Assembly: GCA_027563935.2 (NCBI GenBank)
Contig: CM050446.2
Location: 27,035,501 to 27,099,500 of the forward strand
DNA length: 64,000 nucleotides
Direction of reading: 5' to 3'
From: Costus lasius
Taxonomy: Eukaryota; Streptophyta; Magnoliopsida; Zingiberales; Costaceae
Program-made: the position numbers and the translations under genes
Notes under the pieces: model-generated
What the model saw: the letters and a program-made list of their open reading frames with translations, nothing else
What the model was told of the DNA's origin: nothing
Database searches by the model: none
In this document: positions 11,558-22,332 of the stretch, piece by piece
Numbering within the stretch: the stretch's first letter is position 1
How the letters are laid out: each line of letters begins with the position of its first letter

Positions 11558-12574
11558 ATGGCACCGAGGAGGACAGTGAGGACTAGACCCTATGGGGCAG
11601 TGAGGAAGGAGAGTGTACGAGGACCGTACCCTCCTATATATCCTAGATATAGGATGGTCCATGGAGTACTCCTAGAGAGGTTTGAGCTAGCACAGATGTT
11701 AGCAGTGGAGTCTCCGATACCATTCGACTTATATCCTCCCTCCGATACAGCATGGGAGTATCCCAGTGTCTTTGATGATATTGGCACTGAGAGGACGTCC
11801 CCAGCTCCTAGTACATCCTCAGCACCCAGTGCATCACAGATGGTAGTGCCCGAGCCAGTCTGCTCCCCAGAGCTAGAGATCATATCGGAGAGGCCTGCTG
11901 AAAGGCTAGAGAGCCGTGATCAGAGGATCGCGAGACGGTACGCTAGGAAGCATACCAGTCGAGCTACTAGACTTGGGGGAGGAGAGTTACCAGACCATTA
12001 TCACTAGTTGTAGAGATAGCTGAGATACCTGTAGCACCCATAGCGCTAACACCGATAGTAGATGATACCACTCCGATGCATGTAGAGGAGTCCACCACAC
12101 CGGTGCCTCCTACTGATTTACTAGAGTCTGCAGCTCTTGCCGATATACAGGATATGGAGGTAGACACTCCACATGACTCTGCCCAGACCCCTGAGATTCC
12201 ATCACCCTCCTCGGCCCAGGGAGATCTACCTATCCCTGAGGCTGCTACGCCAATATTGCCAGATCAGGAGAATGGATCTCCCAAGATATTTGCAGATTTA
12301 CCAGAGATTTCAGTAGATATACCAGAGCTCCACTCTTCTCCATCAGTAGCACATGAGCCATCTGTTGTTAGTGAGCGAGCACCACCAGCAGCATCTGAGG
12401 CACCACATACCGCGGAGATGCCAGTCACTACATCAGCATCTCTAGCACCCTCTGAGATTCACTTGCCTTCCCCTAAGCCATCCTCTGGACATTCGCTTGC
12501 TGCATCCCCAGAGCCTTCATCTTCTGAGCCGTCTCCTACTATACCAGAGCCTGAGATACCAGAGAGGAGACGTT
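11558..12574 (+). pseudogene. B ORF2, first segment (ATHILA ORF-1-like protein)
   Basis: ATG 11558 begins MAPRRTVRTRPYGAVRK. The first frame ends at 12007 after GGGELPDHYH, and the protein continues in another frame from about 12010, so there is a frameshift or small indel relative to F. The middle is rich in Ser, Pro, Thr and Glu (PTPPTD-like and PSPTIPEPEIPERR stretches) and looks disordered. The segment stops at the insertion of C. The family, judged from the C-terminal segment, is the Athila ORF-1-like protein (Pfam ATHILA as I recall it). Its function is not known; it occupies the position of an env-like ORF. Confidence 0.75.
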
Positions 12575-14519
12575 TGATGACTCCAAATTTTATAGTGTTT
12601 TTCATACTTATTTGGTAGTCTTTTGAGCCATAGTCTTACTCTTTTACTTTGCTTTTATACCCTATTTTACCAAATACTTCGGAATCTACACAATCTTTGG
12701 TTTGTAATCAATTTCAGGTAAAAAGGCATTATTATCACTGGTTTTTGAGCAATATCAATGCATGAATGAGTTCTAATCACCAAGAGGAATCTACCCATCA
12801 AATTTCAAGAAAAAAAGAGCCAAATTGCAAAAATACGGCACTACCGTACTTTTGAGCGCAACTCTCACGGTACCGTATTTCTCAGCAGAAGTTTTGGGCG
12901 AAATACGGCACTGCCGTATGAATCTTCACGGTGCCGTATTCTTCAGTGTTCTCAAACAGAAAGTTTTGACAAAAATATGGCACTACCATGGGAAATTACA
13001 TGGTGCCGTATTATTCGACGATTTTAACCAGAGACTTTTGAAAGAATTACGGCAGTACCGTGAGGGTTTCCACGGTGCCGTATTTTGTGCAAATTCTGAC
13101 CAGAAGGATTTGGCAAAAATACAGCACTTCCGTATTTTGGAGAAAAACTCTCACGGCACCGTAATTTTTGTCCGGAACTCACAGAATGAAATACGGCACT
13201 GCCGTATGAATCGTCACAGTGCCGTATTTTGGAACTCAGAATTCTGATTTTTCCGTCCGATTCTTGCAAAGACCATATCTTTTGATCCAGACCTCCAAAT
13301 TGAGATCCGAAAGAGGTGGTGGACTCGTCTTTAAGAGGAGAAATACAAAAAGTGAAAGCAACGAATTTTATCACGAATCCACAGAGAAATTGAGGGAGAG
13401 GCAGAATTTCTAGGGTTTATCAGTTCTCCACCTACAGAACACCTCCGGCCATGATTTTTGGTAGAGAGCTTCGTCTGGTGAAGGAGAACACGCACCTCAA
13501 GTTCCAGAGCGTTTGGAGTTGAATCGAAGGAGAAATCGACACAACAGTAGTGACAGCGCTGTTTAAGGCAATTTACGAGCTGTAATTTCATTACAGCCCT
13601 GTTTTGTAATCTTTCTTGCCTCTTTTCGATTCCTTAACACTCTGAGAACATGTTTTATTGTAATCCTTTCATCATGGAAGCTTAATCTTTTTATGGGACA
13701 TGGGGGTGTAATCTCTTTGTTTCTTAATGGCTAGAAAACCCTAATTTTGTCAAACTGATTTTATTATGATAATTTTACTCTTGTGATTGATTGTTCTTTA
13801 ATTCTCCTTTGTGTCTTAAATATCAGCATGTTTTAGAGTTTTGCAAAATAGACTGAGAGGTTGATTGTTTGAAATTCGGAACCCTAGGAATTGTTGAGTT
13901 TGGAACTATCGTAAGAGATTAGGTAGTTCTTCGAATTCCGATTTTTAGTGATTTTATTGCCATGTTGAATTTCTGATACTTTGGATTGAGTTAATGTATA
14001 GACTTGATTTGATATTGCAAGAGATAGAGTATCGAGTCGTTGGAAACCCTTGAGTAAAACTAGTGTTGAGACTCGGATGCACGAGAGTGATCTTTGAGTT
14101 TCCACTTGAGGTGATCAACCTAGAATTCGGACGCACGAGAGTGATCCTTGAATTCTTAGCTGATGGTTTACTTATTTTCAGCATTGAATAGATCTTGCGC
14201 GAGAGTGGGGATCGGTTCTTTGTATGATTGTCTGCATGAGAGTGAGACAATTTATTTAAAAAGTAAATTTTACCTTTATCATAATAGAATTAGATTGACA
14301 AATACTTATCTAAATCTAGTCATTAGAAATTAAAGTAGATGAACCCCCTATCCCAATTTCCTCTCTGATATTTTCTTCGTGTTCTTTTCGATAGTTTGAT
14401 TCACTATTTTCCGATTGCCTAGCTAGCGAGAAATCGATTATTCAGTACTTGGCAACAAGGTCTCTATGGTTCGATATTTTTATATTACTTCGAGTATCCG
14501 TGCACTTGCGGACACAACA
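12575..14519 (+). repeat. 5' LTR of C (1945 bp)
   Basis: It starts TGATGACTCCAAATTT and ends GCGGACACAACA before the primer site. From 5' to 3' it holds a palindrome array (12832-13230), a CTTTAAGAGG TATA-like stretch near 13330, and four ACGAGAGTGA-like boxes (about 14081, 14135, 14199, 14235). Confidence 0.9.
12832..13230 (+). repeat. TACGGCAC...GTGCCGTA palindrome array, C 5' LTR
   Basis: Eleven or so copies of ATACGGCAC(T/G)(A/G)CCGTA-type boxes and their complements alternate with about 35-base spacers, for example AATACGGCACTGCCGTATGA. Boxes are imperfect but clearly of one family. The 3' LTR copy is at 18883-19282. The ORFs that read through the array on both strands are a by-product. 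Confidence 0.85.
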
Positions 14520-14525
14520 AGTTTT

Positions 14526-14543
14526 TGGCACCGTTGCCGGGGA
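14526..14543 (+). other. primer binding site of C (tRNA-Asp type)
   Basis: TGGCACCGTTGCCGGGGA follows the LTR end by six bases. One base differs from D's primer site. Confidence 0.88.
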
Positions 14544-14652
14544 CCTTGGTTTTGTCGATATTGAAGATATCGAGATTATTACTAGACTAGGTTTTATTTA
14601 TTGTTTTGTTTATTTTCTATTTTCTTGAAATCACTTGATCTATCTACTTTGC

Positions 14653-17097
14653 ATGCGCAGGAATCTTAGGTCAGGACCACTTGTACCTTTTGATCCTGAG
14701 ATAAACAAGACTCTGAGACTGTGAAAGAGATTGAGATTTGTGGAGACACAAGTTGTAGAAGAAAGAGAAGAAGAATCCATCATGGCTGAAAGAAGGACAT
14801 TGCGTGACTACGCAGCCCCAAATACACAGGGAATTCATTCCAGCATCACTAGGCCTGCTATAGATGCGAACAACTTTGAGATCAAGCCAGCGTTCTTATC
14901 GATGATTCAACAGAATCAGTTTGGAGGATCTCCTTTGGAAGATCCAAACCAACACTTATCCCTTTTCCTTGAATTCTGTGACACCATAAAGATTAATAGT
15001 GTATCTGACGATGCCCTCAGACTAAGACTGTTTCCTTTTTCTCTCAGGGATAGAGCAAAAGCCTGGCTTCATGCACATCCAATTGGGACGTTTACTACTT
15101 GGGAGCGCTTGTCAAATGCCTTCTTGCAGAAGTACTTTCCTCCTAGTAAAATGATCCAGTTGAGGAACCAAATCACAGGCTTTGCCTAGAGAGACGGAGA
15201 ATCAATGAGTGAAGCATGGGAGCGCTTTAATGAGATCCAACGGAAGTGCCCCCACCATGGAGTGGAAGACTGGGTTTTAATTCAGACTTTCTATAATGGT
15301 TTGCTTTACAAAACACGCTTAACGGTTGATGCTGCTGCAGGGGGAGCTTTGATGAACAAGACTGTTGATGCAGCCCATGCCTTGATTGAGGAGATGGCGT
15401 TAAACCACAACCAGTGGGCTTCTGAGAGAGGAGTGCTTTATCGGCCTCCTCAGGGTAAGAACGATGGTGATGGTTAGCGCTCTCTTGCAGAAAAGGTAGA
15501 CTTGTTATGTAACCATTTTGATTTTTTCCAAATGCAAACCGCTGCTATATCTTCTGTTGTTTGTGAGGTTTGTAGGAACAATGAGCACCATGCTAGAGAG
15601 TGTAAAATCATTATTGATAAAGGTGAGGAACAAGTGAATGAAGTAGGGGATTATAATCAAGGTAGATCTAATGACCCTTACTCCAATACCTACAACCCTG
15701 GTTGGCGCAACCATCCTAACCTGTCTTGGAAAAGTAACAATCAAACTAGTGGGCAAAATGATAATAGGGGGTATAACCAGAGACAGTCAAACCAGAGTCA
15801 ACCCCAAAAATCTAGTTTAGAAGAGATGTTTGAGAAATTCAGGGATAAGCATATGAGCAAAAATGATGAGATTACAGAAACCCTTAAGCAGATAAACTCT
15901 AGGTTGGATGGTGTTGTTGCTCATAATAAGATATTAGAAACTCAGATAGCACAACAGGCTAGTACACCTTATAGACCCCCTGGGAAGTTACCTGCAAAAC
16001 CTGAACCAAATCCCAGTGAACATTGTAATGCCATCATGACTAGGAGTGGTAGACAGTTGGAAGATCCAAGGGGACCCTTAGATGATGAAGAGGATGAGCC
16101 TAATGTTATGCCTAGTGAGGAACCTGTTTTGGAACCACAGCCCACACAAGTGCAGCCCCTTCCTGATTCTTCTCCTTCTGAAGAGAATGGGTCTTCATGA
16201 AAAGGTGACTTACCTTGTGAGGTTGAGGTACCCAGACCTAGTTCTCCACAACCATATAGCCCACCTATTCCTTTTCCCCAAAGGATTGTGCAAGCTAAGT
16301 TAGATAGGCAGTTTGGGAAATTTTTGGAGGTTTTGAAAAAGTTGTATATTAATATTCCTCTCACTGATGCTATTTCTCAAATGCCTACATATGCAAAATT
16401 TTTAAAAGAAATTTTATCTAACAAGAGAAAAATTGAAGATTATGGCACTATTGTTTTAACTGAAGAATGTAGTGCCATCATTCAAAACAAGCTGCCACCC
16501 AAATTGAAAGATCCAGGTAGCTTTTCTGTCCTTTGTTCTATTGGGAGTGTTACTTTCGACCGAGCCTTATGTGATCTCGGTGCTAGTGTTAGTCTAATAC
16601 CTCTATCAGTGTGCAGGAAACTGAACATTGGAGAGCTCAAACCAACCTCAATGTCTTTGCAACTTGCTGATTCATCAGTAAAGCATCCGGTTGGTATTTT
16701 AGAAAATGTTCCTGTTCAAATTGGTAAGTTTTTTATACCTGCTGATTTTATAGTGCTGGATATGGAGGAAAATTCAAAAAACCCTATTATACTTGGTAGA
16801 CCTTTTTTGGCGACAGCTGGAGCTCGCATTGATGTGAAAAAAGGAAAATTGACATTTGATATTTGTGGTGATTTAATTGAATTTGACTTAACTAATTCTT
16901 TAAAAAGGACATCACACTCAGGGACATGTTGTAGCATAGAAACAGTTTATGAGGAGGCTATTTGTGACATGCATATTTTATTTGAAGAACCTTCTAAATC
17001 TGATACATTTTCTGGGTGTACTAATCAAGAATTTCAGGAAAGGGCAGCAAAGAAGAAGAAGAGACGAAGGAGGAAAGGAATATCAAAATTAGACTGA
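14653..17097 (+). pseudogene. Gag-protease of C with basic C-terminus, four in-frame stops
   Basis: One frame runs from ATG 14653 (MRRNLRSGPLVPFDP) to TGA 17095, 814 codons with no frameshift. It is interrupted only by stops at 14722, 15187, 15475 and 16198, each replacing an Arg, Gln or Trp codon conserved in relatives. Gag motifs: LRDYAAPNTQGIHSS, NNFEIKPAFLSMIQQNQFGG, CPHHGVEDWVLIQTFYNG. The knuckle CEVCRNNEHHAREC keeps all CCHC residues. The protease has CDLGASVSLIP and GRPFLATAGA. It ends in KKKKRRRRKGISKLD and stops, where D continues into RT. Gag would build particles and PR cut the polyprotein; RT and integrase would have to come from another element. Confidence 0.88.
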
Positions 17098-17235
17098 AGA
17101 AGTAAAAAAGCTCATAAATAAATTTGGATACTGTTTCAAGTTTGAGCCTTATGTTCTTGAAAGCCACGAACAAAACATTGAGCAATCATTATGGCGACTG
17201 AAGACACGGTCACGATCAGTTCCAAGTGTTCAATG

Positions 17236-17284
17236 GTCAAGCTAATGACCGTTAAATTAGCGCTTCTTGGGAGGCAACCCAAGC
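17236..17284 (+). other. conserved post-pol block with hairpin (C)
   Basis: GTCAAGCTAATGACC, then GCGCTTCTTGGGAGGC. The hairpin is CTTGGG-AGGCAA-CCCAAG at 17266-17283, with six perfect pairs. It lies 139 bases after the Gag-PR stop. Confidence 0.82.
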
Positions 17285-18593
17285 ACTTTTACTCTAGTTT
17301 ATTTTTTACTTTATTTTTGTTTTTGTTTTTTTACTTAGTACTAATTTTTCTTTTCTTTTTGTAGGTGAAAATTAATTTTTGTCAAAAAAAAACTCTAGTG
17401 GTGCGAACCCAAAGACACAGAGGATGATTGGGTCTGACACAGACTAATAGACCTTTGTGAGTATTTTCTTCCTACTTATTTGCATTCCATCCTTTATATT
17501 TTTCTGATAATCCATGTGTTCAAATGGAAGATGAATACTTCAAACTTCTTGTGCTCATATGCCACAGATCCTCGCCTTTTGATTTTATTGATAGATATTT
17601 CGATTTGGTTGTGTTGACACAATATGATGATGATGTATAGAAGGATTTTTCTGAAAATACTACAAACACCATGCCAAAATTTTTAATGAATTATCATGCA
17701 TATCAATTTCTAAAAATTGGAAATAGATTTTATATGTTGAATTTATTTCTCTGATATAATCTATTTGTTGGAAATTTTTCATTAATTGATGCATGAAATT
17801 CTAGGTAAATGCATTGTTTAGTGAATGCAATCTTGAAGTGAAATAATTCTTTTGAATAAAATGAGCATATTTGCACATGTTATTGAGTTGATATCAACTG
17901 ATTAATCTAGTTAATCTTTATAATCGTTTATGTTATTTGTTGGGAAAAAGAGATCCAAATCCATGAGAAAGGATGACTCCCCTACTTGGCACTGTATAAA
18001 ATTAGCAGTGGGACCTAAAGAAATGGGTTGAAGTTCACAAAAAGAAAAAAGAATAACTCCTCTTCTTGGCATTGTGTTCACAATGGTACCTAAGACAAGA
18101 GTTGAAGTTCATTGCAAAAGTGTGTCTATGTAGATGCATGCCAAGAGAGAGCTCCTTTGACATTGACTCCTCTGTCTCAAGAAGATTCTTTCTACCTATG
18201 AGATATGAGTTCTATTATGTCTGGTTCTGTGACCAACATACTCTAAATTCGTCATTGGAAAAAGGGTGGTAATCGATTTAGAGAATGTCAAGGACAAAAA
18301 AAAATGAATGGAAAAAAAGATTTGGAAATCCTATTCCTGTAAACAAAAACATATTGGATGAAAATCTCAAAAACAAGATTAATTCATGAAGTTGAAATTC
18401 TATTACCATGCATGTTGCGAACTTTTATTTAATTGAATTATTGAGTCTTAAAGATTAATTTCAGAAGACAATGTATTTACTTGAAAATTTTGTGTGAAAT
18501 TGATAAAATTCTCTATGGATGATTATATTCTAGAAATTTATTCGTCATATGAAAATTTATGTTCCAATACTCAGTATTGATTTCTTTATTTAC
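17285..18593 (+). other. 3' non-coding region of C
   Basis: AT-rich and without a supported gene; ORF2 is absent. It holds two copies of a conserved element, 17975-18036 and 18056-18110 (CTTGGCACTGT...CAGTGGGACC...GGGTTGAAGTTC and a weaker copy). The same element occurs in the 3' non-coding regions of B, D and G. Confidence 0.7.
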
Positions 18594-18626
18594 TTGAGGA
18601 CAAGCAAAGTTTGAGCCTTATGTGTT
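18594..18626 (+). other. conserved 3' block before the LTR of C
   Basis: TTGAGGACAAGCAAAGTTTG leads to the 3' LTR. The TTGAGGACAAGCAAA core recurs at the same place in B (about 32471), D (about 48411, minus) and G (about 58818, minus). It likely includes or lies next to the plus-strand primer. Confidence 0.7.
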
Positions 18627-20453
18627 TGATGACTCCAAATTTCATAGTGTTTTTCATACTTATTTGGTAGTCTTTTGAGCCATAGTCTTACTATTTTACT
18701 TTGCTTTTACACCTTTTTTTACCAAATACTTCGGAATCTACACAATCTTTGGTTTTTAATCAATTTCAGGTAAAAAGGCATTATTATCACTGGTTTTCGA
18801 GTAATATCAATGCATGAATGAGTTCTAATCATCAAGAGGAGTCTACCCATCAAATTTCAAGAAAAAAGGAGCCAAATTGCAAAAATACGGCACTACCGTA
18901 TTTTTGAGCGCAACTCTCACATTACCGTATTTCTCAGCAGAAGTTTTGGGCAAAATACGGCATTGCCGTATGAATCTTCACGGTGTCGTATTCTTCAGCG
19001 TTCTCAAACAGAAAGTTTTGACAGAAATACGGCACTACCGTGGGAAATTACATGGTGCCGTATTATTCGACGATTTTGACCAGAGACTTTTGGAAGAATT
19101 ACGGCAATACCGTGAGGGTTTCCACGGTGCCGTATTTTGTGCAAATTCTGACCAGAAGGATTTGGCAGAAATATGGCACTACCGTATTTTGGAGAAAAAC
19201 TCTCACGGCACCGTAATTTTTGTCCAGAACTCACAGAATGAAATACGGCACTACTGTATGAATCGTCACGGTGCCGTATTTTGGAACTCAGAATTCTGAT
19301 TTTTCTGTCCGATTCTTGCAAAGACCATATCTTTTGATCCAGACCTCCAAATTCAGATCCGAAAGAGGCGGTGGACTCGTCTTTAAGAGGTGAAAACACA
19401 GAAAGTGAAAGCAATGAATTTTATCACGAATCCGCGGAGAAATTGAGGGAGAGGCGGAATTGCTAGGGTTCATCGGTTCTCCACGTACAGACCACCTCTG
19501 GCCACAATTTTTGATAGAGAGCTTTGTCTGGTGAAGGAGAACACGCACCTCAAGTTCTAGAGCGTTCAGAGTTGAATCAAAGGAGAAATTGACACAATAG
19601 TGGTGACAGTGCTGTTTAAGGCAATTTACGAGCTGTAATTTCATTACAGCCCTGTTTTGTAATCTTTCTTCCCTCTTTTCGATTCCTTAACACTCTGAAA
19701 ACATGTTTTATTGTAATCCTTTCATCATGGTAGCTTAATATTTTTATGGGACATGGGGGTGTAATCTCTTTGTTTCTTAATGGCTAGAAAACCCTAATTT
19801 TGTCAAACTGATTTTATTATGATAATTTTACTCTTGTGATTGATTGTTCTTTAATTCTCCTTCGTGTCTTAAATATCAGCATATTTTAGAGTTTTGCAAA
19901 ATAGACCGAGAGGTTGATTGTTTGAAATTCGGAACCCTAGGAATTGTTGAGTTTGGAACTATCGTAAGAGATTAGGTAGTTCTTCGAATTCCGATTTTTA
20001 GTGATTTTATTGCCATGTTGAATTTCTGATACTTTGGATTGAGTTAATGTATAGACTTGATTTGATATTGCAAGAGATTGAGTATCGAGTCGTTGGAAAC
20101 CCTTGAGTAAAACTAGTGTTGAGACTTGGATGCACGAGAGTGATCTTTGAGTTTCCACTTGAGGCGATCAACCTAGAATTCGGACGCACGAGAGTGATCA
20201 TTGAATTCTTAGCTGATGGTTTACTTATTTTCAGCATTGAATAGATATTACGCGAGAGTGGGGATCGGTTCTTTGTATGATTGTCTGCGCGAGAGTGAGA
20301 CAATTTATTTAAAAAGTAAATTTTACCTTTATCATAATAGAATTAGATTGACAAATATTTATCTTAATCTATTCATTAGAAATTAAAGTAGATGAACCCC
20401 CAGTCCCAATTTCCTCTCTAATATTTTCTCCGTGTTCTTTTCAATAGTTTGAT
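18627..20453 (+). repeat. 3' LTR of C, truncated at its end
   Basis: It aligns to 12575-14519 from its first base to ATAGTTTGATT. The last part (through ...GCGGACACAACA) is missing. Its palindrome array is at 18883-19282 and its ACGAGAGTGA-like boxes at about 20134-20290. Confidence 0.88.
18883..19282 (+). repeat. TACGGCAC palindrome array, C 3' LTR
   Basis: Counterpart of 12832-13230 with scattered substitutions that mostly hit single boxes, often C-to-T or G-to-A. Confidence 0.83.
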
Positions 20454-20587
20454 TGTGCGCGATCACCACCTCCTGTACTTCCTTCTTACCCACGTCAGAT
20501 CAGACACAGGAGTAGGGAGCAGGAGAGGAGGTATCGTGCTATGTCCACTCGGGGAGTACTTAGCACGAGATATTGGGATGACCAGAC
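20454..20587 (+). pseudogene. B ORF2, middle segment
   Basis: Between C and Copia-1, the sequence GTGCGCGATCACC...GGGATGACCAGAC continues ORF2 (RSPPPVLPSYPRQIRHR, RGVLSTRYWDDQT). F has the same stretch uninterrupted. Bases 20583-20587 (CAGAC) are the left target duplication of Copia-1. Confidence 0.75.
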
Positions 20588-22312
20588 TGAAGTTACCCCT
20601 TTAGCCTAAGGGGGGTCCCCTTCTAGGGGGAGCAAAAAACCCTAAAGTGATGGCGCATAAAATTTTGACTTGCGGAAACTAGGGTTATAGAATCGACTTG
20701 CATGTTAAAAGATCAACTCGATATAAGATTATCAAAGATGATGCAAAACGATCATACCATCGCCATGGAGTAGGTGTTGCCTTGGAAGCTAAAGTCGCAA
20801 GTGCCACTTCTCCAAAGTCCCGCACACAAGAGGATGATGGCAAACTCTTTGTCGCTCCTTGTGCTAGCAAGGCTTCAAAGAATCCTTGATCGAATGAGAA
20901 AGGGATGGAGATCTTTTCTCTTGGCCGAATCCTCCTCAATCCTTCAAGCGTCGCCACACTCACGAGAGTCGAGAGGAATATGGGCGAGAGGAATTAATTG
21001 TGTTGGCGAAAATAGGGTATACTCTATTTTGGATGAGCGCTCTCTCCAAGTGGAGATCATGGTTACTAAAAATAGTAACCACTCCTCACCCCAACGTTCA
21101 CGTCAAGTGAACTTGTCGCCAACTCCTCTCCCCTTGAACCATGCGCTCATCAAGTGAGCCGGTTCACTTTGGTTCGGTTTAAGAACCAATCAAGCCAATG
21201 ATCTAGTCTAGATCTTAAATAAACCCTAAGGTTTCCGATCTAACCGTCGATCTCCTCGATGCCCCTGATCTGACCGATCTGGCATCTATTCTCTCGATCG
21301 AAGCTTACCGATCTTAAGCCCTAATCAATCAAACATGATCAGACCAGATCTCACTCACAATCAGAGATTAAATCCCTTTAAACTGAACCCAAACAATTCA
21401 GTCCACACGATCTGACTTAAGTAAGCCATATCATCAAATTGTGCGACCCTGAGGGTTTCCTTTAAATGTCGGTAACGATAATTCTCATTATCACGATCAG
21501 TGAGGGGTATCTAGCAACACATCACTGTCTCCCGATAGAAAGGAAAGAGTCTTCCAAGACTACACCCAAACCACAGCACAAGTGTGAATCATTTCACAAG
21601 GCATGCATATTTCCTTTGCCACTGGATGTTCTTATTGGACAAGCCTGTCAAGCTCGTAACTCCAATATGATGAGCATGATTAGAACAGATGAACACTGTC
21701 ACCTGGGTATGGCCATACACTTTCTCAATCATCTCATCCAGGGGGCCCCTTTAGAACATCACACTCCTTAAACAAGGAGACGGCAATCCTATGTCTATCA
21801 CTAGTGCTCTAACCTAACTCAAGCTCACCATCCAAGATAGTCTATAATCATTATCTTTCAAATGATATTGAACCATCTCAAAACAATGACAATCATCATT
21901 CAGAAAACACAAGTGATCTCAAGTCAGAGGAAATGTGCCACTTGTCTTAATCAAGGAATATTCACATTGTGACAAACAATTGAACATCCTAGTAGGGTCT
22001 GTCGAGTACATCCAATGTACCCATGAGTCTACATCTTATTCCATGCTCGAAGCATCCTATAAGATTAGAACACATATTAGTCTCAATCATATCAAGGCTG
22101 TCTCATGTTCACCAAGATATATCGACTAAGGACATAATAGCATGTCAGCCGAGCTGAACAGCTTTGAGACATTATTCAGAAGAACATATATTGCAGCAGA
22201 CAATGTAGCTAACTGAATAACAACCATGCCTTTATAAACATAACAGTTTATTACATGATACAAATACATTCCCATAGGCCTCAAACATTAGCCTTAAGGG
22301 CATACCCCAACA
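20588..22312 (-). repeat. 3' LTR of Copia-1 (1725 bp)
   Basis: Plus strand TGAAGTTACCCC...CCCCAACA, that is TGTTGGGG...GTAACTTCA on the element strand. Confidence 0.95.
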
Positions 22313-22325
22313 ATCTCCCACTTGC
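22313..22325 (-). other. polypurine tract of Copia-1
   Basis: Element strand GCAAGTGGGAGAT abuts the 3' LTR, as in Copia-0 and Copia-2. Confidence 0.85.
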
Positions 22326-22332
22326 ACTTAAT

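Larger units (their letters stand above)
12575..20453 (+). mobile_element. Element C: Athila-like Gag-PR element inserted in B ORF2
   Basis: 5' LTR 12575-14519, primer site 14526-14543, gag-PR 14653-17097, post-pol block, 1.3 kb non-coding, 3' LTR 18627-20453. It has neither RT/INT nor ORF2. The 3' LTR lacks its last 60-70 bases: after ATAGTTTGATT the sequence passes directly into B (GTGCGCGATCACC), so the right target duplication is lost. On the left, GACGT before the LTR may be the remaining copy of GATGT. The two LTRs differ by a few percent by eye, so C is older than Copia-1 and Copia-2. Confidence 0.87.

Noticed and set aside
12825..13247. 140-codon ORF and its minus-strand counterpart, repeated at 18877-19299
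   Set aside because: They read through the palindrome array of C's LTRs; the repeated peptide (for example HGAVF) reflects the DNA repeat.
20685..20963. 92-codon ORF (minus), repeated exactly at 28137-28415
   Set aside because: It lies in both LTRs of Copia-1; the identity is due to the LTR pair, and there is no coding signal.
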